Shown here: positions 17,601 to 25,845 of the stretch, one piece after another
Layout: each line of letters begins with the position of its first letter
Position numbering within the stretch: position 1 is the first letter of the stretch
Origin: Enterobacteriaceae bacterium UBA7338
Lineage (GTDB): Bacteria; Pseudomonadota; Gammaproteobacteria; Enterobacterales; Enterobacteriaceae
NCBI GenBank assembly: GCA_002480085.1
Contig: DKPJ01000007.1
Location: 1 to 27,091, forward strand
DNA: 27,091 nt
Direction: 5' to 3'
Translations under genes and position numbers: made by a program
The notes under the pieces: model-generated
What the model was told of the DNA's origin: nothing
Database searches by the model: none
Seen by the model: the letters and a program-made list of their open reading frames with translations, nothing else

Positions 17601-18837
17601 CCAGGATATCCCAAACGACAGCTTCTTCACGCTCAACCATCTTCTTAGCGGCTTTGATGGTGGTGGCCAGGCCACGCAGCTCCAGCTTGCCGTAGATGAA
17701 CGGTTTGAACAGCTCCAGCGCCATCTTCTTCGGCAGACCGCACTGATGCAGACGCAGGTATGGACCTACGGTGATTACAGAACGACCGGAGTAGTCAACA
17801 CGCTTACCGAGCAGGTTCTGACGGAAACGACCCTGCTTACCTTTGATCATATCGGCCAAAGATTTCAGCGGACGCTTGTTAGAGCCGGTGATGGCACGAC
17901 CGCGACGGCCGTTATCCAGCAGGGCATCTACCGCTTCCTGCAGCATACGTTTTTCGTTACGTACGATGATGTCAGGCGCAGCCAGGTCCAGCAGACGTTT
18001 CAGACGGTTGTTACGGTTGATCACGCGACGGTACAGATCGTTCAGATCTGACGTGGCGAAACGACCGCCGTCCAGCGGTACCAGCGGACGCAGATCTGGC
18101 GGCAGAACCGGCAGAACGGTCAGGATCATCCACTCCGGCTTGTTGCCAGACTGGACGAACGCTTCCAGCAGCTTGATACGCTTGGTCAGCTTTTTACGCT
18201 TGGTTTCGGAGTTAGTTTCGTTCAGCTCTTCACGCAGCTGCTCGCACTCCTGCTCCAGATCCATGCTCTTCAGCAGGGCCTGGATAGCTTCCGCACCCAT
18301 CTTCGCGTCGAACTCGTCACCGAACTCTTCCAGCGCGTCCAGATACTGCTCTTCAGTCAGGATCTGATGACGTTCCAGGTTGGTCATGCCGCCTTCGATA
18401 ACCACATAGGATTCGAAGTACAGTACGCGCTCGATATCACGCAGGGGCATATCCAGCAGCAGGCCGATACGGGACGGCAGCGATTTCAGGAACCAGATGT
18501 GGGCAGTCGGAGACGCCAGCTCGATGTGGCCCATGCGCTCACGACGCACTTTAGTCTGGGTCACTTCAACGCCGCACTTCTCACAGATCACACCACGGTG
18601 TTTCAGGCGCTTGTACTTACCGCACAGGCACTCATAATCTTTTACTGGCCCGAAAATACGCGCACAGAAAAGGCCGTCACGCTCAGGCTTGAACGTACGG
18701 TAGTTAATGGTTTCCGGCTTCTTCACTTCACCGAAAGACCAGGAACGGATCATGTCTGGCGAAGCCAGAGCAATTTTGATCGCATCAAACTCTTCGGTTT
18801 TCGTTTGCGCTTTCAGAAACTTTAATAAATCTTTCAC
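14614..18837 (-). CDS. rpoC: DNA-directed RNA polymerase subunit beta'
   Basis: Beta' is the largest polymerase subunit and carries the catalytic magnesium site. The 1407 residues equal E. coli. The N-terminal zinc ribbon uses Cys70, 72, 85 and 88. The catalytic motif NADFDGDQM is intact near residues 458-466. A second zinc site with the CX6CX2C segment CDTDFGVCAHC is present in the 888-898 region. The trigger loop and the lineage-specific insertion in the C-terminal half are conserved. The gene follows rpoB after 76 nt that include a hairpin, and ends at the bidirectional terminator. No truncation or frameshift is seen. Confidence 0.99.
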   Translation of the reverse strand: MKDLLKFLKAQTKTEEFDAIKIALASPDMIRSWSFGEVKKPETINYRTFKPERDGLFCARIFGPVKDYECLCGKYKRLKHRGVICEKCGVEVTQTKVRRERMGHIELASPTAHIWFLKSLPSRIGLLLDMPLRDIERVLYFESYVVIEGGMTNLERHQILTEEQYLDALEEFGDEFDAKMGAEAIQALLKSMDLEQECEQLREELNETNSETKRKKLTKRIKLLEAFVQSGNKPEWMILTVLPVLPPDLRPLVPLDGGRFATSDLNDLYRRVINRNNRLKRLLDLAAPDIIVRNEKRMLQEAVDALLDNGRRGRAITGSNKRPLKSLADMIKGKQGRFRQNLLGKRVDYSGRSVITVGPYLRLHQCGLPKKMALELFKPFIYGKLELRGLATTIKAAKKMVEREEAVVWDILDEVIREHPVLLNRAPTLHRLGIQAFEPVLIEGKAIQLHPLVCAAYNADFDGDQMAVHVPLTLEAQLEARALMMSTNNILSPANGEPIIVPSQDVVLGLYYMTRDSVNAKGEGMVLTGPKEAERIYRAGLASLHARVKVRITEYEKDENGEFVAKTSLKDTTVGRAILWMIVPKGLPFSIVNQALGKKAISKMLNTCYRILGLKPTVIFADQTMYTGFAYAARSGASVGIDDMVIPEKKYEIISEAEAEVAEIQEQFQSGLVTAGERYNKVIDIWAAANDRVSKAMMDNLQTETVINRDGQEEQQVSFNSIYMMADSGARGSAAQIRQLAGMRGLMAKPDGSIIETPITANFREGLNVLQYFISTHGARKGLADTALKTANSGYLTRRLVDVAQDLVVTEDDCGTLEGITMTPVIEGGDVKEPLRDRVLGRVTAEDILKPGTADILVPRNTLLHEQMCDLLEENSVDSVKVRSVVSCDTDFGVCAHCYGRDLARGHIINKGEAIGVIAAQSIGEPGTQLTMRTFHIGGAASRAAAESSIQVKNKGSIKLSNAKSVVNSAGKLVVTSRNTELKLIDEFGRTKESYKVPYGAVMAKGDGEQVAGGETVANWDPHTMPVITEVAGFIRFTDMIDGQTITRQTDELTGLSSLVVLDSAERTAGGKDLRPALKIVDANGNDVLIPGTDMPAQYFLPGKAIVQLEDGIQIGAGDALARIPQESSGTKDITGGLPRVADLFEARRPKEPAILAEISGIISFGKETKGKRRLVITPVDGSDPYEEMIPKWRQLNVFEGERVERGDVVSDGPEAPHDILRLRGVHAVTRYIVNEVQDVYRLQGVKINDKHIEVIVRQMLRKATIANAGSSDFLEGEQVEYSRVKIANRDLEANGKIAASYARDLLGITKASLATESFISAASFQETTRVLTEAAVAGKRDELRGLKENVIVGRLIPAGTGYAYHQDRMRRRAAGELPAAPQVTAEDASASLAELLNAGLGGSDND

Positions 18838-18866
18838 GGATTTGCTCCCGTCGGAGTTAGCACAAT

Positions 18867-18894
18867 CTGGTGCCGGGTGTTACCCCAGCACCAG
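18867..18894 (-). promoter_or_regulatory. Hairpin between rpoB and rpoC
   Basis: CTGGTGC (18867-18873) and GCACCAG (18888-18894) form a perfect 7-bp stem that is extended by an inner GGGT/ACCC stem. It fills much of the 76-nt gap between the two genes. No T run follows, so it is not a terminator; processing or mRNA stability is likely. The function is inferred. Confidence 0.5.
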
Positions 18895-18913
18895 TGACCT
18901 GTTTGAGCGAGAG

Positions 18914-21900
18914 TTACTCGTCTTCCAGTTCGATGTTGATACCCAGCGAACGAATCTCTTTCAACAGTACGTTGAAGGACTCAGGCATGCCCGGTTCCAT
19001 CTGATGGTTGCCGTCCACGATGTTTTTATACATCTTGGTACGACCGTTCACGTCATCAGACTTAACGGTGAGCATCTCCTGCAGGGTGTATGCCGCGCCG
19101 TATGCTTCCAGCGCCCACACTTCCATCTCCCCGAAGCGCTGACCACCGAACTGCGCCTTACCACCCAGCGGCTGCTGAGTAACCAGGCTGTAAGAACCGG
19201 TAGAACGCGCATGCATCTTGTCATCAACCAGGTGGTTCAGTTTCAGCATGTACATGTAGCCAACGGTAACCTGGCGCTCGAACTGCTCGCCGGTACGACC
19301 GTCGAACAGCGTGATCTGACCGGAAGTCGGCAGGCCACCCAGCTGTAACAGCTCCTTGATTTCAGACTCTTTCGCACCGTCGAATACCGGCGTTGCGATC
19401 GGCATACCTTTACGCAGGTTTTCAGCCAGACGCAGAACTTCTTCATCGCTGAAGGTGTTCAGGTCAACTTTCTGGCGAACGTCAGAGCCCAGATCGTACG
19501 CACGCTGGATGAACTCGCGCAGTTTCGCGACTTCCTGCTGCTGCTTCAGCATGGCGTTGATCTTCTCGCCGATACCTTTCGCAGCCATACCCAGGTGGGT
19601 TTCAAGGATCTGACCGATGTTCATACGAGACGGTACGCCCAGCGGGTTCAGTACGATATCTACCGGCGTACCGTTAGCATCGTGCGGCATATCTTCGATC
19701 GGGTTGATCTTAGAGATAACACCCTTGTTACCGTGACGACCCGCCATCTTATCACCAGGCTGGATCTGACGTTTAACGGCCAGATAGACCTTAACAATCT
19801 TCAGCACGCCCGGTGCCAGATCGTCGCCCTGAGTGATTTTGCGGCGTTTCGCTTCGAGTTTTTTCTCGAACTCGTGTTTCAGTTCGTCATACTGCTCAGC
19901 CAGCTGCTCCAGCTGATTCTGTTTCTCTTCGTCGGTCAGGCCCAGCTCCAACCAGCGGTCGCGCGGCAGTTTGTCAAGCTTCTCAGCTTCAACGCCACCG
20001 GACACCAGCACGGCATGGATACGGCTGAACAGGCCAGCTTCGAGGATCTGCAGCTCTTCAGACAGGTCTTTTTTCGCCTGCTTCAGCTGCATCTCTTCGA
20101 TTTCCAGCGCACGTTTGTCTTTCTCTACGCCATCGCGAGTGAAGACCTGAACGTCGATAACCGTACCGGACACACCGTTTGGTACGCGCAGAGAAGAGTC
20201 TTTAACGTCAGACGCTTTCTCACCGAAGATCGCACGCAGCAGCTTCTCTTCTGGGGTCAGCTGGGTTTCACCTTTCGGCGTTACCTTACCAACCAGAATG
20301 TCGCCACCGGTCACTTCTGCACCGATGTAAACGATACCGGATTCATCCAGTTTAGAGAGCGCAGCTTCACCCACGTTCGGGATGTCAGCGGTGATCTCTT
20401 CCGGCCCCAGCTTGGTGTCACGGGACACGCACGCCAGTTCCTGAATGTGGATCGTGGTGAAACGATCTTCCTGGACCACACGCTCGGAAACGAGGATGGA
20501 GTCTTCGAAGTTGTAACCGTTCCACGGCATGAACGCGACGCGCATGTTCTGACCCAGCGCCAGCTCACCGAGGTCGGTGGACGGGCCGTCAGCCAGCACG
20601 TCGCCGCGCTCGATTGGCTCACCCAGAGAGACACACGGCATCTGGTTGATACAGGTGTTCTGGTTAGAACGGGTGTACTTGGTCAGGTTGTAGATGTCGA
20701 TACCTGCTTCGCCCGGGTACATCTCGTCATCGTTAACTTTGATAACGATACGGGACGCATCCACGTACTGAACGGTACCGCCACGTTTAGCCACCGCAGT
20801 TACACCGGAGTCAACGGCAACAGCACGTTCCATACCGGTACCTACCAGCGGCTTATCAGCGCGCAGGGTCGGAACCGCCTGACGTTGCATGTTCGCACCC
20901 ATCAATGCACGGTTGGCGTCATCGTGCTCCAGGAACGGGATCAGGGACGCACCGACGGAGACCACCTGCTGGGTGGAAACGTCCATGTAGTCAACCTGGT
21001 CGTTGCTGAACAAGCTGGATTCGCCTTTGCTACGGCAGGTAACGAGGTCATCAACAAAGCGACCCTCTTCGTCCAGGTTGGTGTTCGCCTGGGCGATAAC
21101 GTAGTTACCCTCTTCGATAGCAGAGAGGTAGTGAATCTCGTCGGTCACAACGCCGTCGGTGACTTTACGGTACGGCGTCTCAAGGAAGCCATATTCGTTA
21201 GTCTGTGCGTACACGGACAGGGAGTTGATCAGACCGATGTTCGGACCTTCAGGCGTTTCGATTGGACATACGCGACCGTAGTGGGTCGGGTGTACGTCTC
21301 GAACTTCAAAGCCTGCGCGCTCACGGGTCAGACCGCCCGGGCCGAGTGCAGAGATACGACGCTTATGCGTGATCTCAGACAGCGGGTTGTTCTGGTCCAT
21401 AAACTGGGACAGCTGGCTGGAGCCAAAGAACTCTTTCACTGCCGCAGAGATCGGCTTGGCGTTGATCATATCCTGAGGCATCAGGGTATCGAGGTCGCCC
21501 AGAGAGAGACGCTCTTTCACCGCACGCTCAACACGCACCAGGCCAACGCGGAACTGGTTTTCCGCCATTTCGCCTACGGAACGGATACGACGGTTGCCGA
21601 GGTGGTCGATATCATCCACTTCGCCAATACCGTTACGGATACCGATGAGCTTTTTCATCACTTCGATGATGTCATCTTTGCTCAGGATACCGGAACCTTC
21701 GATCTCGTCGCGCAGCAGAGAACGGTTGAACTTCATACGACCCACCGCAGAGAGATCGTAGCGGTCTTCGGAGAAGAACAGGTTCTCGAACAGGCTTTCC
21801 GCAGCTTCACGGGTCGGCGGCTCACCAGGACGCATCATGCGGTAGATCTCTACCAGCGCGCTCAGGCGATCGGTCGTCGGGTCAACACGTACGGTTTCGG

Positions 21901-22942
21901 ACATGTACGGACCGTGGTCCAGATCGTTGGTGAACAGCGTTTCGATACGCTTGTGGCCTGCCTGGCTCAGCTTAGCCAGCAGATCCAGTGACAGCTCCAT
22001 GTTCGCCGGGCAGATCAGCTCGCCGGTGGAGGTATCAACGTAGTCTTTAGCCGCGACTTTGCCCGCGATGTATTCAACCGGTACTTCGATGTGTTTGATC
22101 TCATCTTTTTCCAGCTGGCGAATGTGGCGCGCGGTAATACGGCGGCCTTTTTCAACATACACTTTGCCGTCGGCTTCGATATCAAACGAGGCGGTTTCGC
22201 CACGCAGACGCTCCGGGACCAGCTCCATCTGCAGCTTGTTGTCACGGATTTCGAAAATGACTTTCTCAAAGAACAGGTCAAGGATCTGTTCAGTGGTGTA
22301 GTTCAGCGCGCGCAGAATGATGGTCGCAGGCAGCTTACGGCGACGGTCGATACGCACGAACAGGTTGTCTTTCGGGTCAAACTCGAAGTCCAGCCAGGAG
22401 CCGCGGTAAGGAATGATGCGCGCGTTATACAGCACTTTACCTGAAGAGTGCGTTTTACCTTTGTCGCTGTCAAAGAATACGCCAGGACTACGGTGAAGCT
22501 GAGACACGATGACGCGCTCAGTACCGTTAATAACAAAGGTACCGTTATCGGTCATGAGCGGAATTTCGCCCATGTAAACTTCTTGCTCTTTGATGTCTTT
22601 AACGGTGCCTTCCGGCGCTTCGCGCTCGTAGATCACCAGGCGCAGTTTTACGCGCAGCGGTGCCGAGTAGGTCACGCCGCGGATCTGGCACTCTTTCACA
22701 TCAAAGACAGGCTCGCCCAGACGGTAGCTGACGTATTGCAGCTCGGAGTTACCGCTGTAGCTTGTGATCGGGAATACGGAACGAAACGCCGCTTCCAGAC
22801 CATACTGTCCTTCAGGATCTTGCTCGATAAACTTCTGGAACGAGTCAAGCTGGATAGAAAGGAGATAAGGAATGTCCAGTACTTGCGGACGCTTTCCAAA
22901 ATCCTTACGAATACGTTTTTTCTCGGTATAGGAGTAAACCAT
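18914..22942 (-). CDS. rpoB: DNA-directed RNA polymerase subunit beta
   Basis: Beta forms one side of the polymerase cleft and the rifampicin pocket. The 1342 residues equal E. coli and the sequence is very close. The rifampicin-resistance cluster, FGSSQLSQFMDQNN followed by HKRRISALGPGGL (about 505-538), shows no substitution compared with the E. coli wild type as I recall it. The KMAGRHGNKG motif (about 1065-1074) that lies near the active site is intact. The ATG gives MVYSYTEKKRIRKDFGK. It is preceded by a 321-nt gap with the attenuator and RNase III site and by a GAGG Shine-Dalgarno motif. Confidence 0.99.
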   Translation of the reverse strand: MVYSYTEKKRIRKDFGKRPQVLDIPYLLSIQLDSFQKFIEQDPEGQYGLEAAFRSVFPITSYSGNSELQYVSYRLGEPVFDVKECQIRGVTYSAPLRVKLRLVIYEREAPEGTVKDIKEQEVYMGEIPLMTDNGTFVINGTERVIVSQLHRSPGVFFDSDKGKTHSSGKVLYNARIIPYRGSWLDFEFDPKDNLFVRIDRRRKLPATIILRALNYTTEQILDLFFEKVIFEIRDNKLQMELVPERLRGETASFDIEADGKVYVEKGRRITARHIRQLEKDEIKHIEVPVEYIAGKVAAKDYVDTSTGELICPANMELSLDLLAKLSQAGHKRIETLFTNDLDHGPYMSETVRVDPTTDRLSALVEIYRMMRPGEPPTREAAESLFENLFFSEDRYDLSAVGRMKFNRSLLRDEIEGSGILSKDDIIEVMKKLIGIRNGIGEVDDIDHLGNRRIRSVGEMAENQFRVGLVRVERAVKERLSLGDLDTLMPQDMINAKPISAAVKEFFGSSQLSQFMDQNNPLSEITHKRRISALGPGGLTRERAGFEVRDVHPTHYGRVCPIETPEGPNIGLINSLSVYAQTNEYGFLETPYRKVTDGVVTDEIHYLSAIEEGNYVIAQANTNLDEEGRFVDDLVTCRSKGESSLFSNDQVDYMDVSTQQVVSVGASLIPFLEHDDANRALMGANMQRQAVPTLRADKPLVGTGMERAVAVDSGVTAVAKRGGTVQYVDASRIVIKVNDDEMYPGEAGIDIYNLTKYTRSNQNTCINQMPCVSLGEPIERGDVLADGPSTDLGELALGQNMRVAFMPWNGYNFEDSILVSERVVQEDRFTTIHIQELACVSRDTKLGPEEITADIPNVGEAALSKLDESGIVYIGAEVTGGDILVGKVTPKGETQLTPEEKLLRAIFGEKASDVKDSSLRVPNGVSGTVIDVQVFTRDGVEKDKRALEIEEMQLKQAKKDLSEELQILEAGLFSRIHAVLVSGGVEAEKLDKLPRDRWLELGLTDEEKQNQLEQLAEQYDELKHEFEKKLEAKRRKITQGDDLAPGVLKIVKVYLAVKRQIQPGDKMAGRHGNKGVISKINPIEDMPHDANGTPVDIVLNPLGVPSRMNIGQILETHLGMAAKGIGEKINAMLKQQQEVAKLREFIQRAYDLGSDVRQKVDLNTFSDEEVLRLAENLRKGMPIATPVFDGAKESEIKELLQLGGLPTSGQITLFDGRTGEQFERQVTVGYMYMLKLNHLVDDKMHARSTGSYSLVTQQPLGGKAQFGGQRFGEMEVWALEAYGAAYTLQEMLTVKSDDVNGRTKMYKNIVDGNHQMEPGMPESFNVLLKEIRSLGINIELEDE

Positions 22943-23198
22943 TAGGGTTCCTCAGCTCGCTGACAAGTCGACCCATCTGCCCGACGACGGGGGCAGTTTG
23001 TGCAACACTATTTTGTTGACCGGAAAGTGGAGCACTTTCCGCAATGCCTGTTGCTATCACGCTTAAACCATTTCGTCACGATTTACACAGCGCGGGCGCG
23101 CTGTCGCAATATATTAAGTCGTCGATAGAAACAAGCATTGTGAAGGAAATCAGTAGCCAAACAGTGTGAAACGCTACTGACACCCTACAGCGCAAAAA
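22943..23198 (-). promoter_or_regulatory. rplL-rpoB intergenic leader with several stem-loops
   Basis: The 321-bp gap between rplL and rpoB has no gene. Beyond the attenuator it contains, in the direction of transcription: the RNase III hairpin; a perfect 8-bp stem ACTTTCCG/CGGAAAGT (23021-23028 with 23034-23041); and a CTGCCC/GGGCAG stem (22977-22982 with 22991-22996) about 35 nt from the rpoB start. The segment ending in CAGCGAGCTGAGGAACCC is as in E. coli. The leader is thought to take part in control of rpoB translation and mRNA processing. Confidence 0.6.
23151..23179 (-). promoter_or_regulatory. RNase III processing hairpin
   Basis: CAGTAGC (23151-23157) and GCTACTG (23173-23179) form a stem around a partly paired interior. 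Its place just after the rplL-rpoB attenuator and its sequence match the E. coli site where RNase III separates the rplJL and rpoBC messages. Cleavage here is inferred from that known case. Confidence 0.7.
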
Positions 23199-23224
23199 GG
23201 CTGGTGACTAAAAAGTCACCAGCC
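23194..23224 (-). terminator. rplL-rpoB transcription attenuator
   Basis: On the minus strand GGCTGGTGACT, loop TTTT and AGTCACCAGCC form a perfect 11-bp stem (23199-23209 with 23214-23224), followed by TTTTTGCG. In E. coli this site ends most transcripts from the ribosomal-protein genes and lets a fraction through into rpoBC, which sets the lower level of polymerase subunits. A shorter CAGCCT/AGGCTG stem (23227-23246) sits between it and the rplL stop. Confidence 0.9.
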
Positions 23225-23263
23225 ATCAGCCTAATTTCTCAGGCTGCAACCGGAAGGGTTGGC

Positions 23264-23629
23264 TTATTTAACTTCAACTTCAGCGCCAGCTTCTTCCAGA
23301 GATTTTTTCAGTGCTTCGGCGTCATCTTTGCTGATGCCTTCTTTCAGAGCGGCAGGAGCAGATTCTACCAGGTCTTTAGCTTCTTTCAGACCCAGGCCAG
23401 TTGCGCCACGTACTGCTTTGATAACAGCAACTTTGTTAGCGCCAGCAGCTTTCAGAATTACGTCGAATTCAGTTTTTTCTTCAGCAGCTTCAGCCGGGCC
23501 AGCAGCTACAGCTACAGCAGCGGCAGCGGAAACACCGAATTTTTCTTCCATTGCAGAGATCAGCTCTACAACGTCCATTACGGACATAGCGGATACTGCT
23601 TCAATGATTTGATCTTTAGTGATAGACAT
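23264..23629 (-). CDS. rplL: 50S ribosomal protein L7/L12 (bL12)
   Basis: bL12 forms the flexible stalk dimers that recruit translation GTPases. The 121 residues match the family: an N-terminal dimerisation domain, an Ala-rich hinge (AAAAVAVAAGPAEAAEE, about 35-51) and a C-terminal domain with KVAVIKAVRGATGLGLKEAKDLVE. The ATG has AGGAAC upstream. It lies 66 nt after rplJ and ahead of the attenuator. Its high copy number in ribosomes (four or more) is served by efficient translation in the shared rplJL message. Confidence 0.98.
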   Translation of the reverse strand: MSITKDQIIEAVSAMSVMDVVELISAMEEKFGVSAAAAVAVAAGPAEAAEEKTEFDVILKAAGANKVAVIKAVRGATGLGLKEAKDLVESAPAALKEGISKDDAEALKKSLEEAGAEVEVK

Positions 23630-23695
23630 TTAAATTGTTCCTGAATATCAGAATAAGTTTATACGTAAGCGAATGCTTGATAAAGATAACTGCGA

Positions 23696-24193
23696 TTAAG
23701 CAGCTTCTTTCGCATCGCGTACAGCAGCCAGAGTGCGAACCAGTTTGCCTGCAGAGGCTTCTTTCATGGTTGCCATCAGGCGTGCAATTGCTTCTTCGTA
23801 GGTCGGCAGGGTTGCCAGGCGATCGATCTGCGATGCCGGGATCAACTCACCTTCAAAGGCTGCGGCTTTGACCTCAAATTTTGCATTCGCTTTCGCGAAC
23901 TCTTTGAACAGACGAGCAGCAGCGCCCGGGTGTTCCATAGAGTATGCAATCAGGGTCGGACCAACGAACGCGTCTTTCAGGCACTCGAACTGAGTACCTT
24001 CAACAACACGGCGCAGCAGGGTGTTACGAACAACACGCATGTATACGCCGGCTTCGCGACCTGCTTTACGCAGTTCGGTCATTTTATCTACGGTAACGCC
24101 ACGGGAATCCGCAACAACCGCAGACAGCGCGCCTTTGGCTACTTCGCTGACTTCAGCAACAATCGCTTGTTTGTCTTGAAGATTTAAAGCCAT
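23696..24193 (-). CDS. rplJ: 50S ribosomal protein L10 (uL10)
   Basis: L10 anchors the L12 dimers to 23S rRNA and, in complex with L12, represses its own message. I place the start at ATG 24193 (MALNLQDKQAIVAEV), with AGGAG nine nt upstream, giving 165 residues as in E. coli. The frame stays open upstream for eleven more codons, but that part would lie in the leader. The C-terminal helix that binds L12 ends KLVRTLAAVRDAKEAA. The gene has its own promoter and a long structured leader upstream. Confidence 0.97.
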   Translation of the reverse strand: MALNLQDKQAIVAEVSEVAKGALSAVVADSRGVTVDKMTELRKAGREAGVYMRVVRNTLLRRVVEGTQFECLKDAFVGPTLIAYSMEHPGAAARLFKEFAKANAKFEVKAAAFEGELIPASQIDRLATLPTYEEAIARLMATMKEASAGKLVRTLAAVRDAKEAA

Positions 24194-24420
24194 TAGCTTT
24201 GCTCCTGGATGTTTGCCAGAGCTCATGCTCTGGAACTCACTTCACTCCCCTCAAAGAGGGGAGCGTCTAAATACGGTGAGCAGAAACAAGCCAAAGATAC
24301 TTAAAAAATGTCTTCAGGTTCTGTCACCGTCTACGCAGGGAATTAAGTCTCTTGCGAGGCACCTGCGGTCTTGGACGGAGGCCTGGATTAGGCCAGGCTC
24401 CAACCGAAAATCTTTCGTGG
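24194..24420 (-). promoter_or_regulatory. L10 leader of rplJL mRNA (autoregulatory)
   Basis: This untranslated leader of about 227 nt carries several hairpins: CCTGG/CCAGG near 24377-24397, a perfect 8-bp CTCCCCTC/GAGGGGAG stem with a 3-nt loop (24245-24252 with 24256-24263), and CCAGAGC/GCTCTGG (24216-24222 with 24227-24233) close to the rplJ start. In E. coli the L10-L12 complex binds the leader of this message and blocks translation of both genes. The same role is inferred from position and structure. Confidence 0.75.
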
Positions 24421-24426
24421 GCGAAG

Positions 24427-24455
24427 ATTGTAGACAAATCCACCGCCCACGTAAA
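24427..24455 (-). promoter_or_regulatory. rplJ promoter
   Basis: On the minus strand TTTACG (24450-24455), a 17-bp spacer and TACAAT (24427-24432) form a good sigma-70 promoter just after the rplA stop. Transcription would start near 24420 and adds to read-through from the rplK promoter. The place agrees with the known L10 promoter of E. coli. Confidence 0.75.
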
Positions 24456-24463
24456 GGCGAATA

Positions 24464-25168
24464 TTAGTTCGCCGCTGCGCTCAGACCAGCCTGGTCAACC
24501 GCAACACCTGCACCCATGGTGGTGGAGATGCTAACTTTCTTGATGTACACGCCTTTCGCCTGAGTCGGTTTTGCTTTTTTCAGCGCAACCAGCAGGGCTT
24601 CCAGGTTTTCTTTCAGTTTGTCAGCGTCAAAGTCCACTTTACCGATGGTGGTGTGGATGATGCCGTTTTTGTCGTTACGGTAACGAACCTGACCTGCTTT
24701 CGCGTTCTTAACCGCTTCAGCAACGTTAGGGGTTACGGTACCGACTTTCGGGTTCGGCATCAGGCCGCGCGGGCCCAGAACCTGGCCCAGCTGGCCAACA
24801 ACGCGCATTGCATCCGGAGAAGCAATAACAACGTCAAAGTTCATTTCGCCTTTCTTGATCTGGTCAGCCAGATCTTCCATACCTACCAGCTCTGCGCCAG
24901 CAGCTTTAGCTGCTTCGGCGTTCGGGCCCTGGGTAAATACGGCTACGCGTACGGAACGACCGGTACCGTTAGGCAGTACGGTTGCACCACGAACGTTCTG
25001 GTCAGATTTACGAGCGTCGATGCCGAGGTTAACAGCAACGTCAACGCTTTCGTTGAATTTAGCGGTGGCCAGCTCTTTCAGCAGAGCAATGGCTTCGTTG
25101 ATGTCGTACTGTTTGGTCGCATCAACTTTCTCACGGATCACACGCATGCGCTTGGTCAGTTTAGCCAT
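24464..25168 (-). CDS. rplA: 50S ribosomal protein L1 (uL1)
   Basis: L1 binds 23S rRNA at the E-site stalk and also represses the rplKA message through a mimic of that site in the L11 leader. The 234 residues equal E. coli. Family motifs seen include FTQGPNAEAAKAAGAELVG, the signature region VVIASPDAMRVVGQLGQVLGPRGLMPNPKVGT and the C-terminal KGVYIKKVSISTTMGAG. It follows rplK after 3 nt, so translation is coupled. The rplJ promoter lies just beyond its stop. Confidence 0.98.
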   Translation of the reverse strand: MAKLTKRMRVIREKVDATKQYDINEAIALLKELATAKFNESVDVAVNLGIDARKSDQNVRGATVLPNGTGRSVRVAVFTQGPNAEAAKAAGAELVGMEDLADQIKKGEMNFDVVIASPDAMRVVGQLGQVLGPRGLMPNPKVGTVTPNVAEAVKNAKAGQVRYRNDKNGIIHTTIGKVDFDADKLKENLEALLVALKKAKPTQAKGVYIKKVSISTTMGAGVAVDQAGLSAAAN

Positions 25169-25171
25169 TTC

Positions 25172-25600
25172 TTAACCCTCCACTACCAGGCCCATGGAAC
25201 GTGCAGTACCTTCGATGGAGCGAGTCATCGCTTCAACGTCAGCACCAGTCATGTCCGCAGCTTTAGTCTGTGCAATTTCTTGCAGCTGAGCGCGAGTAAT
25301 CGTACCCACTTTGTCTTTGTTCGGCTTGCCGGAACCAGACTTGATACCCGCCGCTTTCTTCAGCAGAACAGCTGCCGGAGGCGTTTTGGTAACGAAAGTG
25401 AAAGAACGGTCAGCGTAAACGGTAATAACAACCGGAATCGGCAGACCTTTCTCGATGGAATCAGTTTTGGCGTTAAACGCTTTACAGAATTCCATGATGT
25501 TAACACCCTGCTGACCCAGAGCCGGACCAACCGGTGGGCTCGGGTTTGCCATGCCAGCTGCAACCTGCAGCTTGACGTAGGCCTGGACTTTCTTAGCCAT
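25172..25600 (-). CDS. rplK: 50S ribosomal protein L11 (uL11)
   Basis: L11 forms the GTPase-associated centre with 23S rRNA and is needed for RelA activation. The 142 residues equal E. coli. The N-terminal domain has the Pro-rich PSPPVGPALGQQGVNIMEFCK segment (about 20-40), target of thiostrepton-type drugs. The C-terminal rRNA-binding domain begins near residue 75 (PPAAVLLKKAAG) and carries GTITRAQLQEIA. The ATG has GAGGAT upstream. It is the first gene of rplKAJL-rpoBC, with its own promoter and leader. Confidence 0.98.
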   Translation of the reverse strand: MAKKVQAYVKLQVAAGMANPSPPVGPALGQQGVNIMEFCKAFNAKTDSIEKGLPIPVVITVYADRSFTFVTKTPPAAVLLKKAAGIKSGSGKPNKDKVGTITRAQLQEIAQTKAADMTGADVEAMTRSIEGTARSMGLVVEG

Positions 25601-25818
25601 TCTTTAATCCTCAGTTTGGGTAATAGCGCCTTTACACTTCATCCTTCAGGCCGCCTCTGTGTTGGCTGCCTTCACTCAAAACAGTCACTTACTTATGTAA
25701 GCTCCTGCTTTTCGCTCAGTTGCCGCCTTGATGCAACCTGAATGATTTTGTGTAAGTAACGGCTCCCCGTGATAAATAGTATGTGTCTTACGGGCGCATG
25801 ACCCATAAAAACAAAAGG
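25601..25818 (-). promoter_or_regulatory. L11 leader of rplKA mRNA
   Basis: The leader of about 218 nt ahead of rplK contains no ORF worth calling. In E. coli L1 binds near the 5' side of this message to repress both rplK and rplA. Visible structure: GTTACTTAC (minus strand, 25752-25760) can pair over a distance with GTAAGTGAC (25684-25692; one G-T pair), while part of the second segment can also form a local hairpin with CTTAC at 25697-25701. The two pairings exclude each other. L1 binding here is inferred from E. coli. Confidence 0.6.
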
Positions 25819-25845
25819 CGCGAAATTGTAGTCCAATCTCGCGCC
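25807..25845 (-). terminator. nusG terminator
   Basis: On the minus strand GGCGCGA (25839-25845) pairs with TCGCGCC (25817-25823), followed by TTTTGTTTTT. It lies about 45 nt after the nusG stop. The stem and loop contain the spacer and -10 box of the rplK promoter, so one stretch ends the secE-nusG message and starts the next. Confidence 0.85.

Noticed and set aside
21350..21480. Possible rifampicin-resistance changes in rpoB
   Set aside because: The cluster reads as the E. coli wild type (SSQLSQFMDQNN, THKRRISALGPGGL); no resistance substitution is seen.
19595..21991. 798-codon open frame antisense to rpoB
   Set aside because: Same cause as for rpoC. There is no start signal or recognisable domain, and rpoB on the other strand is certain.
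24653..25741. 362-codon open frame opposite rplA, rplK and the L11 leader
   Set aside because: It runs across two certain ribosomal-protein genes and a regulatory leader, and has no protein-like features.
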